NCBI GenBank assembly: GCA_030434875.1
Contig: JAUISW010000001.1
Location: forward strand, 1,933,501 to 1,997,500
Length of the DNA stretch: 64,000 nucleotides
Origin: Lachnospiraceae bacterium C1.1
Lineage (GTDB): Bacteria; Bacillota; Clostridia; Lachnospirales; Lachnospiraceae
Direction: 5' to 3'
This document shows, piece after piece, positions 33,625 through 43,000 of this stretch (its first letter is position 1; the number at the start of each line of letters is the position of its first letter). The position numbers were made by a program, and so were the translations under genes. The notes beneath the pieces were generated by a model. It ran no database searches and was not told the origin of the DNA. It saw nothing but the letters and a program-made list of their open reading frames with translations.

Positions 33625-35673
33625 TTATTTCTCTATTCTTCTTTCCAGCATTCTTATCAGCATTTCCCCAACCTGCTGCTGAATACCATGTTTTGCTGCC
33701 CTTTCCAGGATATAATTTACAATTGTATCAAAAGTACCATACTTTTTTAATTCTGTTACATATTTGGCGATCAGCATGCATCTGACCGTAAAATATGCAG
33801 ATACATTTGAAGACAGACTGCCTACAGATGGATAATCATTAACAAGAATTTCATAACAGCATCTTACATCATGTTTTTCAGCTATTTTCAGTGCCAGATC
33901 ATAATCCTCCAGAGCAGGCAGGCTTTCGTCAAAGCCTCCAACTCTTTCAAACACCTCTTTTTTTATAAGCATGGTAGGAGTGCCTATCAGGTTATGGACT
34001 AATAAGTGCTGATATAAATAATACCCACTGCACTCACATTCTGGAATATCATCTACAGGTATGATCATTCCATTACTGCCGTCAGGATTAATTGTAGCAA
34101 ACCGGGAATATACCATGACACAGCCATCATTTTTTTCCATCAGTTCTATCTGCTTTGTTAATTTATCACGTTTCCACTCACAATCCGAATCGCAAAAAGC
34201 AATCAGTTCATATTTTGACTTCCTTACACCTGTATTCCTTGCTGCACCTGCCCCTTTATGCTCTCCTTTTATATAAACAACACGACTGTCAGTTATGGTT
34301 TTCACATACTCATCCGTGCCATCATCAGAACCATCATCAACAATAATAAGCTCTAAATTCTTGTAACTCTGCTCCAAAACTGACCGGACAGCCCTTGGCA
34401 AAGTAGATAATCTGTTATATGTTGGAATGATTACGCTTACCGCCATTTTTTCTTCAGATCTGATACTGTAACTTTGTTTTTTTTTCGTTTCTGACTTTTC
34501 GATCATTGGTATTATCTCATTAAATCTGTTTTTATAGCTATGGAGTTTCAGAACCTTTTCCTGCCCATTAGCCGCTATTTTCTCCCGTTCTTTTTCATTC
34601 CTTAGATAATATTCAGTCTTTTCATTAAGTTCTTCTATATTCTTAAATGTTTCAATTTCTTCCCCTATCAAAAATAAATCTTCAATTTCACTTTGATAAT
34701 TACTGAGCATAAATCCACCTGCCCCCATAACATCAAATATTCTTTGTGGCAGGCCGGTTTCTATACAATGCAGTGAAATATTTATATTTATCCTGCTCCT
34801 GTTATATATCCTGAATAGATCCCCGCTCTCGTAGCTTACTCCATCCCTGATATTTACTGAACTATCCAGTTTTTCGAGATTATGATCTCTTGTATAGAAA
34901 GCCAGCTCATATTTTTTTGACAGATCATTTAATACTCTTATTCTTTCCCTGTGTGCTATGTACCTTGCGAGAATATTAGCCTCATATTTATAACCCCTCT
35001 TCATAAAAGGAATAGCACTTTTATTGTCTTCAGTATTATAATCATCAAAAAGAATTATAAAATCATCCGGCAATATTCCGGAAAAATTTATATCTCCATC
35101 CCATCTGAACATGAATGATCCTGCAATATCATCCCATCGTTCTTTTGCAGTCCCCGATAAATTTGATAAAAGTATCTCATTATCGGTCATATCGTAAAGA
35201 CTTCCTACGAAACATATATCCGTATCAGGCTCCTTTTTATTTATATTACTCAGAGCTTCAGTGATTCTTGTCGGATTTATTGCTAATGGCATATGGAAAA
35301 TATTTCTCAATCCGATTTTCATCAGGTGCTCACATTGCATTCTATCAAATAAAAATATATAATTAGTCGGATAAAATGCCTGAATCGAATATAATGCCTC
35401 CTGAGGACAATCGTAAACCCATGATAGATAAGGAATACTTTCTTCATATGCCGCCCTGGCAATATTTCTTGAAAAATCACATGAAATTATACAGTCAGGA
35501 TTATTTTTTCTGATGAGATGTCTGCTCTCTTTTACCCCTTCATCACTATATGCTTTGACATGGAATGTTACATTTTCTGAAACAATCTCCCACCTGCCCA
35601 TTTCTTTTAAGCTGATCGGTATATCTATCCACGTCAGATTTGAATTTGCTATATACATTATCTTTTTTATCAT
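33625..35673 (-). CDS. CgeB-like and GT2 glycosyltransferase fusion
   Basis: A 682-residue bifunctional-looking protein. Residues 1 to about 385 are CgeB-like (PDCIISCDFSRNI, YLSWVYDCPQE, IFLFDRMQCEHLMK, TGLPQRIFDVMGAGGFMLSNYQSEI). From about 405 to 682 is a GT2 domain: VSVIIPTYNRLSTLPRAVRS, LIIVDDGSDDGTDEY, the DxD-type FCDSDCEWK, and FDESLPALEDYDLALKIAE. One chain could add two successive sugars. The two halves are present as separate overlapping genes at 37.1-39.2 kb, so fusion or fission happened within this cluster. Confidence 0.88.
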   Translation of the reverse strand: MIKKIMYIANSNLTWIDIPISLKEMGRWEIVSENVTFHVKAYSDEGVKESRHLIRKNNPDCIISCDFSRNIARAAYEESIPYLSWVYDCPQEALYSIQAFYPTNYIFLFDRMQCEHLMKIGLRNIFHMPLAINPTRITEALSNINKKEPDTDICFVGSLYDMTDNEILLSNLSGTAKERWDDIAGSFMFRWDGDINFSGILPDDFIILFDDYNTEDNKSAIPFMKRGYKYEANILARYIAHRERIRVLNDLSKKYELAFYTRDHNLEKLDSSVNIRDGVSYESGDLFRIYNRSRININISLHCIETGLPQRIFDVMGAGGFMLSNYQSEIEDLFLIGEEIETFKNIEELNEKTEYYLRNEKEREKIAANGQEKVLKLHSYKNRFNEIIPMIEKSETKKKQSYSIRSEEKMAVSVIIPTYNRLSTLPRAVRSVLEQSYKNLELIIVDDGSDDGTDEYVKTITDSRVVYIKGEHKGAGAARNTGVRKSKYELIAFCDSDCEWKRDKLTKQIELMEKNDGCVMVYSRFATINPDGSNGMIIPVDDIPECECSGYYLYQHLLVHNLIGTPTMLIKKEVFERVGGFDESLPALEDYDLALKIAEKHDVRCCYEILVNDYPSVGSLSSNVSAYFTVRCMLIAKYVTELKKYGTFDTIVNYILERAAKHGIQQQVGEMLIRMLERRIEK

Positions 35674-35729
35674 GGCAAATTATCCTATACAATGACATGA
35701 AATTAAAATCTTGCACTATCTTTTTCTGA

Positions 35730-37082
35730 TCACTTGCATGCAATTACTAAATACTGAAAACTACTGTACATAAATTCTTTTGCCTCAGGCTGCAATACAA
35801 GTAAAGATCTGATCAGTTCTTTATCGTTTTCATTAATTTCTTCATTTTTTGACAATATATCATATTTCTTAAATCCCAGCCGGTCAAGCATTTTAACAAT
35901 TTCATTATATGTAAATAAATGTATGTGTGTTCTGTCTAATAATCCACAATCAGTATATTCAAAATTCCCCTTCAATAATTCTTTTATTACTGAAATATGC
36001 ATAAGATTTGGAATAGACGCTATTATTTTCCCATTATCTTTCAAAAATCTTTTTAAATAACCCAATGTCTTTTCCGGATTATGCAAATGTTCCAATACAT
36101 CTCCAAATATCATATAGTCAAAAAATTCATCCTCGTATTCAAGTTTTTCTTTTTCTACATCATATTCAAGAACATCTGCAACATTTCTCGCAATTTTTGC
36201 AGCAGCACCATTTAATTCAATTCCATATAATTCTGAATCACTTATTTTTTCTCCTATGGCAAAAAGAGTCGCCCCAAGGTCACATCCTATTTCAAGTATC
36301 CTAGGTCTTTTAATACCATCCCTTGACACGTTATCAAGTAAATGCCTTACTATCAAGCCATTAGAGATCATATTAAAGTAATTCATTCCATATTTTAATT
36401 TCATGAGCAGTCTGTCAGCTTCAAGCAAAGACGTATAAATTATCTCCTCCTCGATTTCATACACAAAACAGTTTTTTGCCACTCTGATTTCAAATTCGTC
36501 CTGCAGCATCCTTATACTAAAGTCCTTATAGATATACTTAAGCGTGAAAAGTCTCTCATCAAATTTTCCAACTTTTTCAAAAATGTTCTTATGAAATAGG
36601 GCTGCTGCTGTATGCAATTCCATAGCTCTTCCACTTTCCTGACTATTACCTTTTTCCCTGACATCTTTCAATGCGTCATCATAGCTTTCTATAACATTAT
36701 CCGGTATAGTCAGTATATCACCAGAAAAGTTGATCGGACATATAACGGCGCTTCGTTCATCTAATACTGAAAGCATTCCCGTTAGCGCACCGGGCACAAG
36801 CACACTCCTTGCCTCTATGATCATAACATGCTGGTCAGAACCATAATCCTCTATTATGGAATTGATCACCTTTCCCCATGGCATTATTTCATCCCTGATT
36901 TCATATACCGTCACATCCTTTTGTTCCACAGCCCATTCCACAGTACCATCGGATGAATCATTATCAGCTATTATGATATGACAATAGCTATATTCTACTG
37001 CGCAGCGAATGCTTTCAAGACACAGTTTTGTCTTCTCAATTTCATTACAGGACAAAATTATTATTAAAACTCCCACATTCAT
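35730..37082 (-). CDS. GT2 glycosyltransferase fused to a class I methyltransferase
   Basis: A 450-residue protein. The first half is a GT-A/GT2 domain (VLIIILSCNEIEKTKLCLESI, IIIADNDSSDGTVEW), though the usual DxD is replaced by VMIIEARSVLVPG and the domain is divergent. From about residue 255 a SAM-dependent methyltransferase follows: PRILEIGCDLGATLFAIGE (motif I), LYGIELN, and FDYMIFGDVLEHLHNPEKTL. This suggests addition of a sugar followed by its methylation. Methylated sugars are common on bacterial flagellins. Loss of the acidic DxD in the GT half makes its catalytic state doubtful. Confidence 0.82.
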   Translation of the reverse strand: MNVGVLIIILSCNEIEKTKLCLESIRCAVEYSYCHIIIADNDSSDGTVEWAVEQKDVTVYEIRDEIMPWGKVINSIIEDYGSDQHVMIIEARSVLVPGALTGMLSVLDERSAVICPINFSGDILTIPDNVIESYDDALKDVREKGNSQESGRAMELHTAAALFHKNIFEKVGKFDERLFTLKYIYKDFSIRMLQDEFEIRVAKNCFVYEIEEEIIYTSLLEADRLLMKLKYGMNYFNMISNGLIVRHLLDNVSRDGIKRPRILEIGCDLGATLFAIGEKISDSELYGIELNGAAAKIARNVADVLEYDVEKEKLEYEDEFFDYMIFGDVLEHLHNPEKTLGYLKRFLKDNGKIIASIPNLMHISVIKELLKGNFEYTDCGLLDRTHIHLFTYNEIVKMLDRLGFKKYDILSKNEEINENDKELIRSLLVLQPEAKEFMYSSFQYLVIACK

Positions 37083-37107
37083 AAATCCCCCAGAAAATCG
37101 ATCATCT

Positions 37108-37971
37108 TTAATCCAATTTATTAATCTTATCCCGCATCAAATCGGTCAGCATTTCACTTACATCCTTTAATACTCCCAAACCTGCTGCCCGTTCAAGTAC
37201 GTGCTTTACTATAGTGTTAAAAGTTCCATACTTGTGTAATTCCGTTGAATACCTTGCTATCAGCATGCATCTGACCTTGAAATACTCCTGAAGATTCGAT
37301 GAAATACTGCCCTCAGAATAATAATCATCCACAAGTATTTTATAACAGCATTGTATGTCAGTTATTGAGGCTATCCTAAGTGTCAGTTCGTAATCTTCGA
37401 GAATGCCAAGACTCTCATCAAATCCTCCAGTCCTTTCAAATATTTCTTTTCTGATCAGCATAGTAGGCGTACCCACAAGATTATGTACAAGCAAGTGCTG
37501 ATAAAGATAATTTCCGCTGCATTCGATTTCAGAAATAGAATCATCAGGAAAAAAAGTCCTGACACTTCCATCTTTATTAAGACTTTGATATCTGCAGTAG
37601 ATTAATCCGCTTTCCGGATATTTTTTCATGTATTCTAATTGTATTTCTAATTTGTCAGGATGCCATTCACTGTCAGAATCACAAAAAGCTATAAGGTTGA
37701 ATCTGGAATGCTTCACTCCTGTGTTTCTGGCAGCTCCTGCACCTCTATGTTCTCCTTTTATGTAAATAACCCGACTGTCAGAAATCGATCTTACATATTC
37801 CTCTGTACCATCATCAGAACCGTCATCGACAATTATCAATTCCAGCTTTTTATATGTCTGAGCCAAAACCGAATCAACTGCATGTGCGAGTATCCCCTTT
37901 CTATTATAAGTCGGGATTATAACGCTTACCGATTCTGCAACTCTGGAATCGGATCTTTTTTCTTCATCCAT
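37108..37971 (-). CDS. GT2 glycosyltransferase
   Basis: A 287-residue GT2 enzyme, close paralogue of the C-terminal half of the 33.6-kb fusion. It has VSVIIPTYNRKGILAHAVDSVLAQTYKKLELIIVDDGSDDGTEEY, the metal-binding FCDSDSEWHPDKLE and FDESLGILEDYELTLRIAS. Its start lies 46 bp inside the end of the upstream CgeB-like gene in another frame, one base out of register. The overlap contains A6, so a single-base slip would fuse the two into a chain like the 33.6-kb protein. Confidence 0.9.
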   Translation of the reverse strand: MDEEKRSDSRVAESVSVIIPTYNRKGILAHAVDSVLAQTYKKLELIIVDDGSDDGTEEYVRSISDSRVIYIKGEHRGAGAARNTGVKHSRFNLIAFCDSDSEWHPDKLEIQLEYMKKYPESGLIYCRYQSLNKDGSVRTFFPDDSISEIECSGNYLYQHLLVHNLVGTPTMLIRKEIFERTGGFDESLGILEDYELTLRIASITDIQCCYKILVDDYYSEGSISSNLQEYFKVRCMLIARYSTELHKYGTFNTIVKHVLERAAGLGVLKDVSEMLTDLMRDKINKLD

Positions 37972-39173
37972 ATATCCCCCGTTTTTTCTTTTATAATCTC
38001 ATCTGCAATATCAATAAATCTTCTTGCACAGCTGTTCCAACTATAATTCTCAGAAATTTTGCTGAAAGCATTCTTAACGATTCTTGTACGAAAAGAATCA
38101 TCTGAAAGAATTTTATAAACATTCTTTAAGAGATGCTCTGTATCTTTCAGATCAAACATCAATATATCATCCATATCTGAAAAATTTCTAATTAAATAAC
38201 TTGATACATCAGTTGCACAGACAGCTCCATTAAACATTATATTTGATATACGTTCCGTCATGCCGCCTTTATGCCACTTCATAACATTAAGAGAGATTTT
38301 GCTTTTTGCTATTATATCAAGCATTTCATCATGTGAAATGCTATCATGAATTTTCAGGTTATGATACTCTGATAATTTTGATTTATTCCAATCAGCAGAA
38401 AATACATCTACCTGTATCCCGCCCTTTAGCAGATCAGCAATTGTTTTTTCTCTATAATATGAGGCAACTGCTAACTCTACATTCGATAAAGTACCACCTA
38501 ATTTCCAAAAATCATCTTCTGTTATATCTAAACCCACCTGGTTCAAAAGTTTCCTAAGAGCATTTGATGCGTCAAGATTATAATTTTCCATCATTAAATC
38601 AAAATAATCCAATCCAAGTTCCTGTAATTCCGGTGGCAATTCTTTCAGCCTTTCCAAATGCTCTCTATAGTCCATAAAACTACCAATGAAAGTCAAGTCA
38701 AACTCTTTTTTTATCAAACAGATATCATTATTTGAACTTATGGCTTCCAAAGCAATATTTCCAGATTTTCCACCTAACGGGAAATGAAACGCTTTTGTAA
38801 AAGGCATTGTTTGATTTATGTAATCTCTCTCTTTTTCATCACAATTCAAAATAAAAATATTATTAAGCTTCTTAAAATATTCAAATTTAGTTAAACAAAA
38901 CATCGAATCAGTTATTACACTGAACTTTAATGTATTTTCTAGTTTTTCTTTTTGAAATTCATAAAAATTTCCCATTACTTCTATAACAACATCATAGTCA
39001 AATTTTTCATCATATCCATTCACAAACGGAAGAAGCTCTTCATATGACAGAGTCGTTATATTACAGCCGTTTTCTTGTAATGCCCTGGCAAATTCTTTAG
39101 ACATTGCATCAACAGTTCCGTAACAATAATCACTACCTGTAATTACGCAAATGCTTTTTTCTTTTATATTCAT
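37926..39173 (-). CDS. CgeB-like glycosyltransferase, subtype 2
   Basis: A 415-residue protein of the CgeB/Glyco_trans_1_2 type. Unlike most copies here, it has the variant C-terminal motif SKISLNVMKWHKGGMTERISNIMFNGAVCATD, shared with the 39.3-kb protein, so the two form a subgroup. N-terminal markers include ICVITGSDYCYGTVDAMSKEF and FILNCDEKERDYI. It overlaps the GT2 gene downstream. The Arg/Glu of TERISN corresponds to the donor-binding region. Confidence 0.82.
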   Translation of the reverse strand: MNIKEKSICVITGSDYCYGTVDAMSKEFARALQENGCNITTLSYEELLPFVNGYDEKFDYDVVIEVMGNFYEFQKEKLENTLKFSVITDSMFCLTKFEYFKKLNNIFILNCDEKERDYINQTMPFTKAFHFPLGGKSGNIALEAISSNNDICLIKKEFDLTFIGSFMDYREHLERLKELPPELQELGLDYFDLMMENYNLDASNALRKLLNQVGLDITEDDFWKLGGTLSNVELAVASYYREKTIADLLKGGIQVDVFSADWNKSKLSEYHNLKIHDSISHDEMLDIIAKSKISLNVMKWHKGGMTERISNIMFNGAVCATDVSSYLIRNFSDMDDILMFDLKDTEHLLKNVYKILSDDSFRTRIVKNAFSKISENYSWNSCARRFIDIADEIIKEKTGDIWMKKKDPIPELQNR

Positions 39174-39278
39174 TTAACCGCTCCCTTGTCACATAGTCGA
39201 TATGAATAGCGACGATTGTCATTTTTATGTTATAATCATTTTAATAGAAAGCTTCTTGGTTTTGGAAAGGTACTCATC

Positions 39279-40433
39279 ATGAATATTCTTATTTTATTAC
39301 TCCCCAAAAATATCTGTTATTCAGCAGAACGAAGCATGGAATTTGAATTTGGTGCCGCACTTATAAAAAAAGGAGTTTCTGTAACATATCTTGATACAGA
39401 AAGATTCACCGGAAAAGAACTTCTTGACCTTTCAAGCAGAAATTTTGATGCACTTTTTTCATTTGAAACTTCCTTTTATCATTCCTATATTGAAGATTAC
39501 GACATACGGTATAGCGACTTATTCAAATGCCCAAAATTTTATTTTTCCCTCGATCATCCACAATCTTTATATGAACTAAATAGAAACGCTCCTGATAGCC
39601 TCTATATTCTCACGCATGACCGAAATTATATTAAATATATAAAAAAATACTACTCAAAAATATCCGGTGTTTTTTTAATGAGTCCTGCCGGAAAAGAAGT
39701 TTTCTATAATGGATCAAAAATATATGACATATCTTTTATGGGCTCATTTCCTAATGGTGAAATATTCACACGAAAATTTATGGCTCTTGATAGTCATCTT
39801 CATTATCTTGCAAATGCTTACAGTAATGAAATCGCTATGCATCCTGAGCTTACGGATAGCGAAAATTTCTACAATATCTGCTTAAAAAACAAGCTGTATT
39901 TTTCAGATGAACAATTTTCTGCAATTATGTCTAAACTGGCATTCATTCCGGATATGGTAATGGCAGTATATAGAAAAAATGTATTATTATCACTTCTTCA
40001 GGCCGGTTTTTCTATTAATGTCTGGGGTGAAAGCTGGAATAATTTCCCCGACAAGGAGAATTATTCTCTTATAATACATAAAGCTGTACCATTCAACGAT
40101 AGCATTACAGAAATTGCCAAAAGCAAATTTTCAATAAATGTAATGTCTGGTCACAAAGACGGATATACAGAGCGCATATCTAACAGTGCCTTAAATCATG
40201 CTGTAATAATATCTGACAGGTCAACTCAACTTGCAGAAAAATATCTGTCTGGCTCCGAAATTATTTTTTATGATTTTCACAAGCTTAATGAGCTGCCGGA
40301 TAAAATTCATCGTGCAATGCCCATACAGTCTGATATTGCAGAAAAAGCTTATCAAAAATCAATACTGACTGATACCTGGGATCATAAAGCTTCTGAATTT
40401 ATAAAAATTATAAAAGGACTATCAAAAAAATGA
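39279..40433 (+). CDS. CgeB-like glycosyltransferase, subtype 2
   Basis: A 384-residue relative of the 37.9-kb protein on the opposite strand, with SKFSINVMSGHKDGYTERISNSALNHAVIISD near the C-terminus and YFSLDHPQSLYELN, YILTHDRNYIKYIKKY in the N-terminal half. I chose the ATG at 39279 with GGAAAGG upstream; an upstream in-frame ATG adds 21 non-conserved residues. Monocistronic, flanked by minus-strand genes on both sides, so it has its own promoter. Confidence 0.82.
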   Translation: MNILILLLPKNICYSAERSMEFEFGAALIKKGVSVTYLDTERFTGKELLDLSSRNFDALFSFETSFYHSYIEDYDIRYSDLFKCPKFYFSLDHPQSLYELNRNAPDSLYILTHDRNYIKYIKKYYSKISGVFLMSPAGKEVFYNGSKIYDISFMGSFPNGEIFTRKFMALDSHLHYLANAYSNEIAMHPELTDSENFYNICLKNKLYFSDEQFSAIMSKLAFIPDMVMAVYRKNVLLSLLQAGFSINVWGESWNNFPDKENYSLIIHKAVPFNDSITEIAKSKFSINVMSGHKDGYTERISNSALNHAVIISDRSTQLAEKYLSGSEIIFYDFHKLNELPDKIHRAMPIQSDIAEKAYQKSILTDTWDHKASEFIKIIKGLSKK

Positions 40434-40446
40434 TTTGCGCAGGTTT

Positions 40447-41652
40447 TTATTCACAAATAATATTACAATCATAGCCTGTTCGCTCTTTGATAATTTTTTT
40501 TATCCTGTCGAGATTTCCCAACTGTGCAACAGCAGAATTCATAATTTCTGATATTGCATATTGAGATATATTTTCATTGTGTATGAAATCAAATGTTTCA
40601 TTATATGCATCATTATCGAAATCATATTCAAGCCGTCTTAAATATATCTCGACTTTCCTGAATTTTCCCATAAGTTCACTAAAGCTCTCTGTATTTGCCA
40701 AAAACAGCCTTATTCCAGCCATTGACTCTTTTTGATACGCATCCATTATAACCATAAATCTCAGATAATCTGCTGGAATCGCCATAAGCATCCCTTCATT
40801 TTCTGTTATATTACTTGCTGACTCCACATACAGGCTCATTATTTTTTCATATTCGTTATTTTTTAATGCATCCGAAATTTCTCCAAGAAATATTGTTTGA
40901 TATCTATCAAATTTTTCTTTTTTTAGTTTGTAATCCCTTAATAAAGCTTCTATTTCCATAGAATCATTCATCAGGACATGGCTGTCATTCAAGTAATATT
41001 CTTCTTTTTTATATTCCTCAAAAAAAATTTTCCTTGCATAAGCATAATTATCCAGATCAAGAAAAAAACCATCTGCATGTATGCACCATGGCAACCGCTG
41101 CTCTGCAACAACAACCCTATATCCCCTTCTTCTGTATTCCAGACACTGTGAAATATCATAGAAGTCGAATCCATCAAATATATCCTCTCTCCACTCGACA
41201 TTTTTTGATGTTGCTATTAAAAATCCATCCACAGCGACAGCTTCTGACAGATTATAATTTTCCCCTATCCTTTCATCAATGTACTCTTCCTTCGTAAAGG
41301 GAAACTTTCCCTTCACCTCACCTCTCCACCAGATTGCAGAGTCAGGAAGTGCGTCTGTCCCGGTAATGCCAATTATACCTATATTTTTATCACTATTAAA
41401 AATTTCAACTATATTAAAAATGAAATATCTGTTAACAATAAATGTATCCTGATGCAGATATACTTTTATCCATGCATCAGATGACTTCATCGCCGCATTG
41501 TATCCGGCACACATTGAGGGGGCTTCTGCCACTGTAATAATATCAATGCTGTAACTCTCCGGCAGATATAATCTTTCAATATATTTTTTACATTCACCCA
41601 TTAAAAACTCATCATTGTAACAGACTATAAAAGCAATTTCATTTATTTTCAT
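40447..41652 (-). CDS. GT2-type glycosyltransferase (Glyco_tranf_2_5-like)
   Basis: A 401-residue GT-A protein. The opening IAFIVCYNDEFLMGECKKYIE, YLHQDTFIVNRYFI, the GIIGITGTDALPDSAIWWRG block and VAVDGFLIATSKNVEWREDIFDGFDFYD are typical of the glycosyltransferase-like family PF13712. The last 170 residues are helical and rich in Glu and Lys, possibly a repeat or interaction region. It is convergent with the upstream-strand CgeB-like gene (13-bp gap). Confidence 0.82.
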   Translation of the reverse strand: MKINEIAFIVCYNDEFLMGECKKYIERLYLPESYSIDIITVAEAPSMCAGYNAAMKSSDAWIKVYLHQDTFIVNRYFIFNIVEIFNSDKNIGIIGITGTDALPDSAIWWRGEVKGKFPFTKEEYIDERIGENYNLSEAVAVDGFLIATSKNVEWREDIFDGFDFYDISQCLEYRRRGYRVVVAEQRLPWCIHADGFFLDLDNYAYARKIFFEEYKKEEYYLNDSHVLMNDSMEIEALLRDYKLKKEKFDRYQTIFLGEISDALKNNEYEKIMSLYVESASNITENEGMLMAIPADYLRFMVIMDAYQKESMAGIRLFLANTESFSELMGKFRKVEIYLRRLEYDFDNDAYNETFDFIHNENISQYAISEIMNSAVAQLGNLDRIKKIIKERTGYDCNIICE

Positions 41653-41762
41653 CCAATTCCCCCTCTTTGTCGGAAAAATATATGTTATAATCTTTGTAAA
41701 TATACCAAGCGCAATTGTATACTGTATTTACTTCAATCATAAGTTCATGAAAGGTCACATAT

Positions 41763-42947
41763 ATGTCAATTATTTCAGATATTCATTCAATTAATATTGT
41801 CTATGTTGGTTTTAATGATATGGGAATACACAATTTATTATGGGGCATTTTAGAACTGGGACTAAACTGCCGTGTTTATGATATTGAACACTGCACATCA
41901 GACTCTCCTGAGGATTATGAAAAACTTATAACATTTGTAAAGGAATCCCCAACTGATCTGCTTATATCTCAAAATTATTCTCCAACGGTTTCCAACGTAT
42001 GTGATAAACTTTCAATACCATACGCTGCATGGACTTATGATATGCCGCTAACCTCTTTACACCATGCCAGTATATTTAATAATTGCAATTTTATTTTTTC
42101 TTTTGATAAATTTCAGACAGATTTTTTAATACGCAAAGGGATGGCAAACGTATACCATCTTCCTCTTGCTGCAAATCTTACACGTTCCAGCCTCATAACT
42201 ATCAGTTCAGAGGATGAAGAAAGATTCGGATCTGATCTGTCCTTCATTGGAAATATCCAGCATAAAGGGTGGGATGATAAATTTAATGATTACATGAAAG
42301 TCCTGCCTGAAAATGACCGCCAACATCTTTCACAAATAAAGAAAGATACTTTTGGAATATGGGATGGCCGAAACAGGATTCATGAATCATTTACAGATAC
42401 TCTCCTGTCAGATTTTAGAAGCCATACTATAAATAAGCCTGAAATTGATGAACAGCTTTACTATGAGACAGTGATATCTTATCATATATCCTTCCTCGAA
42501 CGTGTACAGATGCTGAAAAGTCTTATACCATATAATATACGCCATTATACACAAACTGCATATAGTGACTTGGAAGGTCTCAATTCCTATCCCTCTCTGG
42601 ACTATGAAAGCGAATTGCCAAAAGCGTATTTCCTTACCAAGATAAATATGTCCTCAACTCTTCGTTCTATTCCATCAGGAGTTCCTCTCAGGGTTTTTGA
42701 TATCTTATCCATGTGCAGTTTCTGCCTGACCAATTATCAGCCCGAAATAGATGATCTTTTTGAAGCCGGAAAGGATTTAATCGTCTATAAAAGCCTTGAT
42801 GAAATACCTTCTCTCGTTGATTACTATCTTCGGCATGATGATGAACGGCTGAAAATAGCTGCAAACGGATATAAAAAGGTAAGCAGCTGCTATACCTGGG
42901 CAATTGGTGTTGAAAAAATACTCAGAACGGTTTTCCGGCTTTCATGA
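41763..42947 (+). CDS. CgeB-like glycosyltransferase
   Basis: A 394-residue paralogue of the group, closest in style to the 51.4-kb copy: both have a WDGRNRIHESFTD-like segment, YAAWTYDMPL or YASWLYDVPL, and SGVPLRVFDILSMCSFCLTNYQPEIDDLFEAG. It is a single plus-strand gene between minus-strand neighbours. After its stop there is an 18-nt repeat segment also present in the 28-kb element. Confidence 0.85.
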   Translation: MSIISDIHSINIVYVGFNDMGIHNLLWGILELGLNCRVYDIEHCTSDSPEDYEKLITFVKESPTDLLISQNYSPTVSNVCDKLSIPYAAWTYDMPLTSLHHASIFNNCNFIFSFDKFQTDFLIRKGMANVYHLPLAANLTRSSLITISSEDEERFGSDLSFIGNIQHKGWDDKFNDYMKVLPENDRQHLSQIKKDTFGIWDGRNRIHESFTDTLLSDFRSHTINKPEIDEQLYYETVISYHISFLERVQMLKSLIPYNIRHYTQTAYSDLEGLNSYPSLDYESELPKAYFLTKINMSSTLRSIPSGVPLRVFDILSMCSFCLTNYQPEIDDLFEAGKDLIVYKSLDEIPSLVDYYLRHDDERLKIAANGYKKVSSCYTWAIGVEKILRTVFRLS

Positions 42948-42955
42948 TTTCAAGA

Positions 42956-42973
42956 CAAAAAGTGTTTTCAAAG
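42956..42973 (+). repeat. 18-nt segment shared with the 28-kb element
   Basis: CAAAAAGTGTTTTCAAAG is identical here and at 28036-28053. Flanking bases are also partly alike, which suggests a decayed copy of the 28-kb element or a shared hairpin arm at the end of a CgeB-like gene. Confidence 0.55.
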
Positions 42974-43000
42974 TTTAGAAGCTGTTCATAAATGACTTTT

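Noticed and set aside
37926..37971. Programmed -1 frameshifting to fuse the CgeB-like and GT2 genes
   Set aside because: The AAG-AAA-AAA context is not a canonical slippery heptamer and GT2 has its own ATG; kept only as a possibility.
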